DNA of 64,000 nucleotides, taken from assembly GCF_004745945.1 (NCBI RefSeq), contig NZ_SRLE01000007.1, positions 372,001 through 436,000 on the forward strand, in the 5' to 3' direction. The notes beneath the pieces are model-generated. The model saw only the letters and a list, made by a program, of their open reading frames with translations. It had not been told where the DNA came from and did not search any database. The DNA is from Mangrovimicrobium sediminis. Lineage in GTDB: Bacteria; Pseudomonadota; Gammaproteobacteria; Pseudomonadales; Halieaceae. A program made the position numbers and the translations under genes. Position 1 is the stretch's first letter. Each line of letters opens with the position of its first letter. This document shows positions 54,014 to 62,026 of the stretch, piece by piece.

Positions 54014-54424
54014 TCAGCCTGTGGCAGGCGGCTGGCGGTGGTAGGTCTCGTGGGTCGCGAGTATCACATGCCGCTCCAGTCCGTTGAGGCGATGATGGTT
54101 GCCCTGTGCGTATTCGCTGGAATCCACCATGTCGAGGAAGGCGGTCGGCGAGGGGTAGCGCACCAGCACGGCGTAGTCCCATTCGCCGTCGGCGCAGCAG
54201 CCGAACGCAGTACCGCGTACCTTGCCGGCCCATATCACGGTTCCCCCGCGGGACTTGATCAGCGGCATGGTGAGGGCGCTGTAGCGCACATAGGCATCCC
54301 AGCCGGTGCCATTGCCGTCGATGGAAGCGGCGCGAAAGCGCAGCAGGTTGAGCATGGTGACGGGGGCTTCGGGATCGAGGTGCTCCACCGCGTCCCGTTG
54401 TAACCTGTCTTCGTTGGGCTGCAT
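54014..54424 (-). CDS. DUF1330 family protein
   Basis: 136 residues, no signal peptide. The pattern PVTMLNLLRFR, YVRYSALTMPLIKSRGGTVIWAGKV and AVLVRYPSPTAFLDMVDSSEY is that of DUF1330, a dimeric ferredoxin-like fold of unknown function. It is monocistronic between the hybrid kinase and the dUTPase. Confidence 0.85.
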   Translation of the reverse strand: MQPNEDRLQRDAVEHLDPEAPVTMLNLLRFRAASIDGNGTGWDAYVRYSALTMPLIKSRGGTVIWAGKVRGTAFGCCADGEWDYAVLVRYPSPTAFLDMVDSSEYAQGNHHRLNGLERHVILATHETYHRQPPATG

Positions 54425-54597
54425 GCGATCTCCCTTCTGCCTGCTGTCCAGCCAAGTAATTCCAGTATAGAAGATACGCGCCCTGCGGCTAGCCGGCTCA
54501 ATCGAATGCGGTTTGCGGCGTGGTAGCGCGCTTCCTTTGTCCGCCGGGCGGCTGCTATCCTTCGCTCTTTGCCCCCAACACGAGAAGCGAGGCTCCC

Positions 54598-55224
54598 TTG
54601 AAGCAGGCCCTGGTCAACATGTTAACAATGCAGGACCGGATGAATTCCCGGGTCCACCCCCAGTGGATAGAGCAGCACTTTGCCTGGTATCGCGCCGCCT
54701 GGATCGAATGCGGGGAGCTTATCGACCACTACGGCTTCAAGTGGTGGAAGAAGCAGGCACCGGACATGGAGCAGGTGCGCCTGGAGGTCATCGATATCTG
54801 GCACTTCGGCCTGTCGGCGCTGTTCGTCGAGGGCAAGTCGATCGACGCCATCGCCGAGGAAATCGTCGCGCAACTGGAGGCGCACCAGCCGTCGGGGCTC
54901 GACGTGCGCGAGGCCACCGAGGCGCTCGCCCTGCACGCCCTGCAGACCCGCGGTTTCAGCCCGGCGCTGTTCCACGACCTGATGCTCGCCGCGGAGCTGG
55001 ACTTCGACGGCCTGTACCGCGCCTACGTGGGCAAGAACGTGCTGAACTTCTTCCGCCAGGACCACGGCTACAAGGAAGGCACTTACATCAAGAACTGGGC
55101 CGGGCGCGAGGACAACGAGCACCTGGTGGAATTGCAGGCCACTCTCGACGCCACGGCACCGGACTTCGCCGACAACGTCTATGCAGCCCTGGCGCAGCGC
55201 TACGGCGAGGCGCTCGCGGGCTGA
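54598..55224 (+). CDS. dUTP diphosphatase, all-alpha (MazG-like) type
   Basis: Hydrolyses dUTP (and dUDP) to dUMP, keeping uracil out of DNA. 208 residues from TTG 54598, which has GAGG 5 bases upstream; the next ATG is at 54619. Family motifs: MLTMQDRMNSRVHPQW, the E-x2-E pair Glu37/Glu40 (WIECGELIDHYGFKWWKK) and E-x2-D at 63-66 (EVIDIWHF) that bind Mg2+, and VGKNVLNFFRQDHGYKEGTY. It is the non-trimeric type and is followed by an unrelated nuclease-like gene 3 bases later. Confidence 0.92.
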   Translation: MKQALVNMLTMQDRMNSRVHPQWIEQHFAWYRAAWIECGELIDHYGFKWWKKQAPDMEQVRLEVIDIWHFGLSALFVEGKSIDAIAEEIVAQLEAHQPSGLDVREATEALALHALQTRGFSPALFHDLMLAAELDFDGLYRAYVGKNVLNFFRQDHGYKEGTYIKNWAGREDNEHLVELQATLDATAPDFADNVYAALAQRYGEALAG

Positions 55225-55227
55225 CGC

Positions 55228-56124
55228 ATGAGTGAGGAAACCGCCGCCGGCAAGCTCTCGACCACCGCGCTGGCGCGCAAGCTGAACATTCCCGCGCAGC
55301 AGCTGTTTGCCACGTTGCGCGACTACGGCTGGATCCAGCGTTCGGGCGAGACCTGGGTGCTGTTGCCCAAGGGAGAGTTCGAGGGCGGCTCCTACCAGAA
55401 CAGCCGCCGTTTCGGGCGTTACATTGTCTGGCCGCAGACTATCGACCACCATCCGCTACTGAGTGCTATCGAATCCAACCAGCGCATCACCGCCGCGACC
55501 ATGCGCCGCTACTACCCGCGCCTGGAGACCCGGCAGATCAACCGCGCGCTGGCGGAAATCGGCCTGCAGCACCACAGCATCCTCGGCTGGGAACTGACCG
55601 CGCTGGGCTGCACCATGGGCGGCCAGCAGGCCGAGAGCGAGGCCTCGGGTGCGTTCTATGTCACCTGGCCCCACGAGATCATCGACAACCCGGTGGTGCA
55701 CCGCGAGCTGAGCCGCCAGTCGGACCAGATTCCGGCGCCGCCGGCCGCAGGCGGCGCGGAGCCGGACCTGTTCGCGGGGGAGGGCGAGGCCCCGGGCTGC
55801 GAGGGCATCGATGGCCACAGCGTGAAGACGCCGCTGCAGATGCGTGTCTGCAACTGGCTGTACCTGGCGCAACTGGCCCACGCCTACCGCCGCGCGCTGC
55901 CGGTGGAGGAACTGGTCCACGCGGATTTTTACCTGCCGGCTGGCAATGTCTACATCGACTGCTGGGACGATGCCATCGATGCCACCGAGATGCGCGCGCG
56001 GCTGAAAAAGCGCGAGATCTACGCGGCGATGGACCTGCGCGCCATCGAGGTCAATGCCGACGACGCCAACCGCCTCGACGAGGTGCTCGGGCGCGGGCTG
56101 TTGGCCTTCGGTATTCGCTGCTAG
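55228..56124 (+). CDS. HTH plus PD-(D/E)XK-like protein of unknown role
   Basis: 298 residues; I recognise parts only. Residues 8-70 (LSTTALARKLNIPAQQLFATL, then GWIQRSGETW) look like a winged or antirepressor-style HTH. Residues 198-290 follow a nuclease pattern: KTPLQMRVCNWLYLAQLAHAY, then Asp233 in DFYLP, Asp244 in VYIDCW and Lys260/Lys261 before EIY, matching the D...D/E...K spacing of PD-(D/E)XK folds. It is 3 bases after the dUTPase gene, so likely one operon, hinting at nucleic-acid maintenance. The nuclease idea is inference. Confidence 0.65.
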   Translation: MSEETAAGKLSTTALARKLNIPAQQLFATLRDYGWIQRSGETWVLLPKGEFEGGSYQNSRRFGRYIVWPQTIDHHPLLSAIESNQRITAATMRRYYPRLETRQINRALAEIGLQHHSILGWELTALGCTMGGQQAESEASGAFYVTWPHEIIDNPVVHRELSRQSDQIPAPPAAGGAEPDLFAGEGEAPGCEGIDGHSVKTPLQMRVCNWLYLAQLAHAYRRALPVEELVHADFYLPAGNVYIDCWDDAIDATEMRARLKKREIYAAMDLRAIEVNADDANRLDEVLGRGLLAFGIRC

Positions 56125-56130
56125 GTCGTC

Positions 56131-57240
56131 TCAGCGGCGTGCGAGCAGCACGCCGCACTCCATGTGATCCGTGTACGGGAACTGGTCGAACAGCGCGAAG
56201 CGCTGCACGGCGTGGGTAGCTGTGAGCTGCGCCAGGTTGGCGGCGAGTGTCTCGGGGTTGCAGGAGATGTACAGGATGTTGTCGAAACCGGCGACCATGG
56301 CCAGGGTTTGCGCATCCAGCCCGGCGCGCGGCGGGTCGACGAACACACTGCGCAGGTCGTACTGCGCCAGCGGCTGCGGCAGCTTGGCCAGGCGCCGGAA
56401 TTCGCGCTCGCCGCGCATCGCCTGGGTGACTTCCTCCGCCGCCAGCCGGATCACCTGCACGTTCTCCACGGCGTTGGCGAGGATGTTGTCCTGGGCAGCG
56501 CGCACGCTGGCCTTGGCCAGCTCCGTCGCCACCACCTGGTCGAACCGGCGCGACAGGGGCAGGGTGAAGTTGCCGTTGCCGCAGTAGAGTTCCAGCAGGT
56601 CGCCGTCCAGTTGCTCCGCCCGCTGGCAGGCCCAGTCGATCATGCTGATATTGACCCGCGCATTGGGCTGGGTGAAGGCCTGCTCGTATTGCCGGTATCG
56701 CCATTCGCGCCCGTCCACCGGTAGGACTTCCTCTACCCAGTCCTGTCCCAGCACGATTTTCTGGCGCCGGCTGCGGCCGATCAGCGACAGCCGTGGCAGC
56801 TTGACCTGCAACTGCGAGCGCAGTTTTTCGGCGACAGCTTCCCATTCCTCGTCCAGTCGCCGGTGGTAGATGAGCGTGACCAGGGTGTCGCCGGCGAGGG
56901 TGGACAGGAACTCCACCTGGAACAGTTTGCGGCGCAGTACCGGGTCTGCACTCAGGGCCGTGCGCAACGCCGGCATCAAGCGCTGGATGGTCTCGCAGGC
57001 GATCGGGAACTCGCGGATGGGCACTGGCGTTTTCGGGTCGTCCGCGCGGAACATCACGTAGTCGAGGGCGTCGCCGTCGTGCCACATGCGAAATTCCGCG
57101 CGCATGCGAAAGCCGGTGGGCGGCGAGGGAAACACTTCGGGCTCCGGCAGCGCCAGTTCGCTGAACAGTTGCCGGGTGGTGGCGACCTTGGCCTGCAGCA
57201 GTGCCTCGTAGTCCCGGGGCTGGACGCGCGACAGTGGCAT
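56131..57240 (-). CDS. trmA: tRNA (uracil-5)-methyltransferase TrmA
   Basis: Makes m5U54 in the T-loop of tRNAs with S-adenosylmethionine. 369 residues from ATG 57240; the open frame continues upstream only through the previous gene. SAM motif DLLELYCGNGNFTLPL, VFVDPPRAGLD, catalytic Cys in YISCNPETLA and general base Glu in DHMECGVLLARR. It lacks the Fe-S cysteines of RlmCD relatives, supporting TrmA. It starts on the last base of the upstream TrpD2-like gene's stop, so the two are coupled. Confidence 0.94.
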   Translation of the reverse strand: MPLSRVQPRDYEALLQAKVATTRQLFSELALPEPEVFPSPPTGFRMRAEFRMWHDGDALDYVMFRADDPKTPVPIREFPIACETIQRLMPALRTALSADPVLRRKLFQVEFLSTLAGDTLVTLIYHRRLDEEWEAVAEKLRSQLQVKLPRLSLIGRSRRQKIVLGQDWVEEVLPVDGREWRYRQYEQAFTQPNARVNISMIDWACQRAEQLDGDLLELYCGNGNFTLPLSRRFDQVVATELAKASVRAAQDNILANAVENVQVIRLAAEEVTQAMRGEREFRRLAKLPQPLAQYDLRSVFVDPPRAGLDAQTLAMVAGFDNILYISCNPETLAANLAQLTATHAVQRFALFDQFPYTDHMECGVLLARR

Positions 57241-58259
57241 CAGCCGAGTGCCTCGCGCTCGCGCGTTTGCCACAGCGCCAGGCTGCGCTCGCGGCACTGT
57301 GCCAGGTCGGCGTCCGGCGCGAGGCTGAACAGGGCTGCCGCGGCGGTGGCCAGCACCGCGTCGCGACCGTAGGGGTCGTCAGTCTCGCCGCGCCACAGGG
57401 CGCGCAGGGGCGCAACGGAGGGTTGTTCGACATCCGCCACCCGGCCGTCCATGCTGCGCGGCAGGCGCAGTTCGGTCTCCAGCCCGTCGCGCAGGCACTG
57501 CAGACGGGTGTCGGCATTGGGCTTGATTTCCACCTCGCCGCTCTCGCCCTTGAATACCAGCGAGACCGGCTGGCCGAGCAGGCGGTCGGCGTCCTGGTGC
57601 AGGGTGCCATAGGCGGGGTGGAACACGCTCTGGATACTGGCGCGGGCGCGCAGTGGGTTGAGCATGCGGGTCAGCGTGTTTACCGGCGAGCGCAGTCCAA
57701 GCAGCGGGCGCAGCTGTACCAGCTGGTGCAGCGGCTGGCAGAAGGCGCGCAGCGGCAGGTAGCTCAGCCCGCTGGTGTCCAGTTGCGCGGCGCACTCATG
57801 CCAGTCGGCGGCAACCGGCAGACCCAGTTCGCCCATCGCCTGTTCGGTGTACAGACGCCCGGCGGTGTGGCCGTCGCAGCCGTGCACGAGCACGCGATAG
57901 CCGGCGTCGCGCAGCAGCAGCATGGCCAGGATGTACCAGGGGTGGTGGTGTTTCTTGCCGGCGTAGCTGGACCAGTCCAGGTCGACTTGCAGCCCCTCAG
58001 GCGGTTGCAGCATGTGCTCGCGGCAGGCATCGACAAACCCGGCGAGTTCCTCGCCGGTCTCTTCCTTGACGCGCAGCAGCATGAGGAAGGCGCCGAGTTG
58101 GAGTTCCTCGATTTCACCGCGCAGGATCATGCCGAACGCGGCGGCCGCCTCCTCGCGACTGAGCGAGCGACTGCCGGTGCGTCCCTTGCCGAGGATGCGC
58201 ACATACGGGGCGAAGGGGTGTTCCTGCGCCGGAATTTCAAATGTCAGGTGATTGTCCAC
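57240..58259 (-). CDS. TrpD2/YbiB-like glycosyltransferase-family protein
   Basis: 339 residues with the anthranilate phosphoribosyltransferase fold: an N-terminal helical part (LSREEAAAAFGMILRGEIEELQLGAFLMLLR) and a C-terminal part with HGCDGHTAGRLYTEQ and GLRSPVNTLTRMLNPL. It lacks the convincing substrate motif of TrpD, as in YbiB, which binds nucleic acid rather than anthranilate. In Pseudomonas a gene of this family also precedes the tus genes. It is followed directly by trmA. Confidence 0.85.
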   Translation of the reverse strand: MDNHLTFEIPAQEHPFAPYVRILGKGRTGSRSLSREEAAAAFGMILRGEIEELQLGAFLMLLRVKEETGEELAGFVDACREHMLQPPEGLQVDLDWSSYAGKKHHHPWYILAMLLLRDAGYRVLVHGCDGHTAGRLYTEQAMGELGLPVAADWHECAAQLDTSGLSYLPLRAFCQPLHQLVQLRPLLGLRSPVNTLTRMLNPLRARASIQSVFHPAYGTLHQDADRLLGQPVSLVFKGESGEVEIKPNADTRLQCLRDGLETELRLPRSMDGRVADVEQPSVAPLRALWRGETDDPYGRDAVLATAAAALFSLAPDADLAQCRERSLALWQTREREALG

Positions 58260-58313
58260 GTCGCCGCTTACAGGTCTGTTGGCCGTGCTCGCGCATTCGC
58301 AGTGGCGATTGCG

Positions 58314-58631
58314 TTACAGGCAGTTATCGGGTTTGGGCAGGCCGGCGATCTTGCTGCCGATCTTGGCCGGTGAGCCCGGAAACAGGCGCAGGAGGTAGAT
58401 GCTCTTGCCCTTGTCCGGTCCCAGCTGTTGTGCGCAGTATTTTACCAGAGGCCGCATCGCAGGTGAGCTGTCGAAGCGCGCGTAGTAGTCGCGCAGCAGT
58501 TCGATAATCTCCCAGTGGGCCTGTTCCAGCTCAATCCCTTCTGCCGCCGCGATCTGCTGCGCGACTTCGGGACTCCAGTCCTGCAGGTTGCGCAGGAAGC
58601 CCTCGCGGTCGAATGCCCCGGGCGGCAGCAC
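58314..58631 (-). CDS. tusE: Sulfur relay protein TusE (DsrC family)
   Basis: 105 residues. Takes persulfide sulfur from TusBCD and passes it to MnmA for 2-thiouridine in tRNA. The DsrC pattern DREGFLRNLQDWSPEVAQ, HWEIIELLRDYY and the C-terminal PKPDNCL with the penultimate conserved Cys104 are intact. GTG start 3 bases after the tusB stop, last gene of the tus string. Confidence 0.94.
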   Translation of the reverse strand: MLPPGAFDREGFLRNLQDWSPEVAQQIAAAEGIELEQAHWEIIELLRDYYARFDSSPAMRPLVKYCAQQLGPDKGKSIYLLRLFPGSPAKIGSKIAGLPKPDNCL

Positions 58632-58634
58632 CGC

Positions 58635-58925
58635 TCAGTACCAGGCCATCTGCCGGGGGCAGGTCTCGCTGAGCGTAACCAGGCCATCCATGTCCAGCAG
58701 GCAGTCCGGTGGCAGGCGGTCATTGATGCCGGCAGCTGCGGCGTCGCTGGCCAGTACATACACCTGCAGCGGGCGGGCGGCGATGGCTTGCGCACCTTCG
58801 CTGCCGGGAACGGCCGCGTAGACGGCGTCCCCGAGCAGGACCAGCACGTCGTCGTCGCCGGCCACGCGCAGGCAGTCGGCGAAGGCGGCATTGCGCGGGC
58901 TGGCGCTGAGCATGTGCAGGATCAT
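58635..58925 (-). CDS. tusB: Sulfur relay protein TusB (DsrH)
   Basis: 96 residues, the smallest subunit of the TusBCD heterohexamer. It opens MILHMLSASPRNAAFADCLR and ends VTLSETCPRQMAWY, where the WY/W ending is usual for the family. Identity rests partly on position between tusC and tusE, since this subunit is poorly conserved. Confidence 0.9.
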   Translation of the reverse strand: MILHMLSASPRNAAFADCLRVAGDDDVLVLLGDAVYAAVPGSEGAQAIAARPLQVYVLASDAAAAGINDRLPPDCLLDMDGLVTLSETCPRQMAWY

Positions 58926-58926
58926 C

Positions 58927-59307
58927 TCAGCAACTCACCAGCTGGTCGCAGGCGTTCATCAGGGCATGGATCTCCGCCTCCGCCAGCGGCTCCACCGGCA
59001 GCACCAGCGCGTCCGCCGCGATGGCGAAGCGGGCGAGGGCGGCGGCATCCACGTAGACGCGCTCGATATCGTACAGGGGCAGCGAGGACAGGATCCTGCC
59101 CAGGCTCTTGCGCCCCAGGGCGTCCGCCGCCTGGTCCTTGAGCAATTGCAGCACGCCGTCGCCCAGGAACAGCAGTTCCACGTCCTGTTCGAAGGCGGCC
59201 ATGGCCAGCGCCAGGTCCACGGCGGCGCGGGCCGCGGCGCCGTGGTAAGGCGCGTGGCGCAGCACCAGGAGTTGGCGCTTGCGTGTGGAGGTGCCCACGT
59301 CAGCCAC
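58927..59307 (-). CDS. tusC: Sulfur relay protein TusC (DsrF)
   Basis: 126 residues. The DsrE/F fold shows in QLLVLRHAPYHGAAARAAVDLALAMAAF, VELLFLGDGVLQLL and the Asp-rich end DIERVYVDAAAL. GTG start overlaps the tusD stop by 8 bases, and the stop is one base before the tusB ATG, so the subunits are co-translated. Confidence 0.93.
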   Translation of the reverse strand: MADVGTSTRKRQLLVLRHAPYHGAAARAAVDLALAMAAFEQDVELLFLGDGVLQLLKDQAADALGRKSLGRILSSLPLYDIERVYVDAAALARFAIAADALVLPVEPLAEAEIHALMNACDQLVSC

Positions 59308-59692
59308 CGAAGGTCATCAGGCGGTCGGCCCCGGCCGCCGCTTCGATCAGCTGCCCGAGGCCGCCGATGCTGAAGGCGGGGTGCACCGTCGCCGCGGGCT
59401 TGTCGTAGCGCTGGGCTTCGCTGCTGTCGAGCAGGCCGCGCTTGAGTGCGGAGGAAATACACAGCACCAGCTCCACCGCGTGCTCTTCAGCCAGCGCAGC
59501 CCAGTTGTCCAGCGGGGTGGACTCGTCCTGCGGGTAGACCACCGCGGCACAGCCGGCATCGACGCCCTCGTCGAGGAAGAATACGCGGTTGATAGTGTGC
59601 CCGCGTCCGATCGCGGTGAGGGCGAAGTCAGCGGCGGTACGCGCGCCGTGGCCTGCGCCTGGCGAGGACAGTACCAGCAGTGTGTAAATCAT
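59300..59692 (-). CDS. tusD: Sulfur relay protein TusD (DsrE)
   Basis: 130 residues, the sulfur-accepting subunit of TusBCD. It starts MIYTLLVLSSPGAGHGARTAADFA and has the catalytic Cys in VELVLCISSALKRGL, with GLGQLIEAAAGADRLMTFGG at the end as usual. First gene of tusDCBE on this strand, 19 bases beyond the terminator of the BI-1 gene, so it needs its own promoter or read-through. Confidence 0.95.
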   Translation of the reverse strand: MIYTLLVLSSPGAGHGARTAADFALTAIGRGHTINRVFFLDEGVDAGCAAVVYPQDESTPLDNWAALAEEHAVELVLCISSALKRGLLDSSEAQRYDKPAATVHPAFSIGGLGQLIEAAAGADRLMTFGG

Positions 59693-59710
59693 GGGGGCGA
59701 GGACCGGGCA

Positions 59711-59739
59711 ATAAAAAACCCCGGCACTGGCCGGGGTTT
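59711..59739 (-). terminator. Intrinsic terminator of the BI-1 gene
   Basis: Read on the minus strand, AAACCCCGG pairs with CCGGGGTTT around a 6-base loop and is followed by a T-run (A-run at 59713-59718 on the plus strand). It separates BI-1 from tusD. Confidence 0.8.
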
Positions 59740-59756
59740 GTTGCAGGCCGTTAGGC

Positions 59757-60431
59757 TCAGTCGTCCCCGCTCAGGGCGGTGAGCAGGTGCAGCAGGTGGA
59801 TGAACAGGTTGTAGATGTCCAGGTACAGGGCCACGGTCGCGCGAATGTAGTTGGTCTCGCCGCCGTGGATGATCCTGCTGGTGTCATAAAGGATGAAACC
59901 GGACATAAGCAGCACCACCGCCGAGGAGATGGCCAGGGACATCGCCGGAATATGCAGGAACAGATTGGCGATAACGGCTACCAGCACCACCAGCATACCG
60001 ACAAACAGGAAGCCGGCCATGTAGGAAAAATCCTTGCGGGTGGTCAGCGCGTAGGCGGACAGCCCGAAGAACACGATGGCGGTACCGCCCAGCGCCTGCA
60101 GCACCAGCTGCGAGCCGCCGGGGATGGATGCGTAATAAGTCAGCATCGGTCCGAGCATGGCGCCCATGAAACCGGTGAACAGGAACACGCTGAGCAGGCC
60201 CCAGGGGCTGTTGGCGGTGGCGTGAACCAGGAACAGCAGGCCCAGCATCACGGCCAGCGACAGGAACCAGGGCAGGGGCGGGAAGCCCACGGCCATGGAG
60301 ATGCCGGCGCAGACGGCGCTGAACGCCAGTGTCATGCCCAGCAGCAGGTAGGTATTTTTAAGGACCTTGTTGGACGCCAGTACGTTGTCCATGCTCTGGG
60401 TGTGCATGTTGTACAGACTTCTCTCTTGCAT
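59757..60431 (-). CDS. Bax inhibitor-1/YccA family membrane protein
   Basis: 224 residues and seven hydrophobic helices. The N-terminus has NKVLKNTYLLLGMTLAFSAVCAG, and the C-terminus DTSRIIHGGETNYIRATVALYLDIYNLFIHLL is the family signature. E. coli YccA of this family interacts with FtsH. I chose ATG 60431, which has GGAG upstream, over the longer frame from 60557. It is next to tus genes, as in Pseudomonas. Function here inferred only from family. Confidence 0.93.
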   Translation of the reverse strand: MQERSLYNMHTQSMDNVLASNKVLKNTYLLLGMTLAFSAVCAGISMAVGFPPLPWFLSLAVMLGLLFLVHATANSPWGLLSVFLFTGFMGAMLGPMLTYYASIPGGSQLVLQALGGTAIVFFGLSAYALTTRKDFSYMAGFLFVGMLVVLVAVIANLFLHIPAMSLAISSAVVLLMSGFILYDTSRIIHGGETNYIRATVALYLDIYNLFIHLLHLLTALSGDD

Positions 60432-60698
60432 CGATTTCTCCGTCACTTCAGTGCGTTGTGGTACTCGGGGTACTTGGAGTGATGATAAGGGTGTGGGGTT
60501 CAATTTCAAGCATATTCGGTATTCCACATCGCCCTCCAAGATATTACCTCTAATCATGTCTCTGTATACCTAAATTTCATTGGGTTATTTCTACCCGGTG
60601 GCCGATAGTGTTTGCAAGCGACGGGATACACCGTTGCCAAGACCATTTAGGTACCAGGCCGCAGGACTGCGGCACAGTGAAACAGACGGAGACTGAAC
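60432..60698. other. AT-richer divergent intergenic region
   Basis: 267 bases between BI-1 and the hydrolase, richer in A and T than the genes. A weak promoter for the hydrolase may be TTGGGT (60580-60585), 18 bases, GATAGT (60604-60609). I see no gene. Confidence 0.4.
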
Positions 60699-61601
60699 GT
60701 GTTTGACGCGATTCCTTTGGATGACATGAGCCTTGGCTACGAGCAGCGGGGCGAGATCGTATACCAGGTAGAGACTATCGAGAATTCTCATTGGGCCAGG
60801 GTGCCGATTACGGTGCTGCACCCGGACGATGGCGGACGCCACCCGGTGATATTCTTCGCTCACGGGTATGGCGGCCACAACTGGAAGACGGCCTACTTCG
60901 ACCTGATCGATGACCTGGCCAGCCACGGCTATGTCGTGGTGTTCGTACCCTTCCAGACGGCGAGCACTTCTCGCCTGATGTACGCGACCCTGTGGGACGG
61001 CTTCACCGACGCGGTGGACGCATTTGGCGCGGTCATGGACCTTGACCGGGTCGGTTTCGTCGGTCACTCCTTTGGCGGCGGGGCGACGCCCTACATGGCC
61101 TACAAGGGCCTGGTTGAGCAGGGTTGGGGCGGGGTGGCCTCCTATGTGTACACGTCCGCTCCCTGGTACAGCTGGGACACCCCGGATGACAAACTCGAGA
61201 GCCTGCCGCCGGAGACCGTGTTCGTCGCGTCTATCTATGAGGACGACACGATCAACGATCACCGTATGGCGATCGACCTCTACGAGAATACGACCCTGCC
61301 GGAGGAGAACAAATTGTTCCTCGAGGTAAATTCTGTACAGGTGGGCCGGCGCACCGCGCGCGCCACGCATTTCACCCCGGGCCTCAGCCCGGACCTGACC
61401 CTGAAGGCGTCGGGCGTGTTTGCGCCGCTCAATGCGATCAACCAGGCCGTATTCGAGGATAACTACCAGGCGCGGGATTTCCTGTTCAACGAATACTACG
61501 ACTCCGACGTGCTCGACCGCGTACCGTCGCCGGTTGTCGAAGTGCCGGAGTCGCGCTTCCGCTTCAAGTGGAGCAACCAGCGGTTGAACGACCGGCTGTA
61601 A
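60699..61601 (+). CDS. Alpha/beta hydrolase (PET hydrolase/platelet-activating-factor-acetylhydrolase-like)
   Basis: 300 residues, no clear signal peptide. Nucleophile elbow GHSFGGG near residue 125 and the oxyanion region FFAHGYGG support an alpha/beta hydrolase; the Asp and His acids are likely in SIYEDDTINDH and ATHFT. The opening VPITVLHPDDGGRHPVIFFAHG resembles dienelactone hydrolase and PAF-AH type esterases. GTG start has GGAGA upstream. A strong terminator follows. Substrate unknown; the length and motif fit a carboxyl ester hydrolase. Confidence 0.8.
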   Translation: MFDAIPLDDMSLGYEQRGEIVYQVETIENSHWARVPITVLHPDDGGRHPVIFFAHGYGGHNWKTAYFDLIDDLASHGYVVVFVPFQTASTSRLMYATLWDGFTDAVDAFGAVMDLDRVGFVGHSFGGGATPYMAYKGLVEQGWGGVASYVYTSAPWYSWDTPDDKLESLPPETVFVASIYEDDTINDHRMAIDLYENTTLPEENKLFLEVNSVQVGRRTARATHFTPGLSPDLTLKASGVFAPLNAINQAVFEDNYQARDFLFNEYYDSDVLDRVPSPVVEVPESRFRFKWSNQRLNDRL

Positions 61602-61624
61602 CGATTAAGGTCGGGGGACGACCA

Positions 61625-61648
61625 GGGGCCCGCGAGGGCCCCTTTTTT
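61625..61648 (+). terminator. Intrinsic terminator of the hydrolase gene
   Basis: GGGGCCC (61625-61631), tetraloop GCGA, GGGCCCC (61636-61642) and six T. It begins 24 bases after the hydrolase stop. Confidence 0.9.
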
Positions 61649-61683
61649 ATGTCCGGGTTTTCCGTAAAGCAGACCGCCGTTTC

Positions 61684-61719
61684 GGGAAGTAGGGGTCAGA
61701 GTCGAGACTCTGACTCCGG
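61684..61719. repeat. 36-bp palindromic repeat, copy 1
   Basis: Starts GGGAAGTAGGGGTCAGAGTC and continues into the near-complementary half GACTCTGACTCC. It differs from copy 2 by a single base (T at 61714). The palindrome can form a stem of about 11 pairs. Confidence 0.85.
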
Positions 61720-61745
61720 TCCCGCGGGTAAGCAGAGAGGTGTTG

Positions 61746-61781
61746 GGGAAGTAGGGGTCAGAGTCGAGACTCTGACCCCGG
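61746..61781. repeat. 36-bp palindromic repeat, copy 2
   Basis: Same unit in the same orientation, 26 bases after copy 1. Its core 61754-61779 is a 26-base palindrome, GGGGTCAGAGTC then GA and GACTCTGACCCC. REP-like extragenic elements have this form. Confidence 0.85.
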
Positions 61782-62026
61782 ACCCAAGGACGGTACCTCT
61801 ATCTCCTGTTCATTTCGAGAATAAAAAACCTGGCCGTTTAGGCACTCCAGCTATTTAACGCCCATGCCGGCGCTCCTCCCCCGCCAATCTGGAGCATCGG
61901 GACATATAAAGTTGGGCAAACCCACAGGTATTGATCTAACTTTCTGCGGGCGCTGGCGGGATACATGAGATTTCTAATAGCTCCCGTTGTCGCCTCCCCG
62001 GATGTTGCACGGAGAATGTTCAGCGG

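Larger units (their letters stand above)
61602..62026. other. 425-base intergenic stretch
   Basis: Contains the hydrolase terminator, two copies of a palindromic 36-bp repeat (61684-61719 and 61746-61781) and then about 245 bases before the sortase with no gene and no clear promoter. The sortase ribosome site would be GGAG at 62011-62014. Confidence 0.5.

Noticed and set aside
55228-56124. Phage antirepressor or prophage remnant
   Set aside because: The HTH part resembles antirepressors, but no other phage gene is near and the C-terminal part is nuclease-like.
61684-61781. Possible CRISPR array
   Set aside because: Only two repeat units with a 26-base gap, and the unit is palindromic throughout; no array or cas genes.
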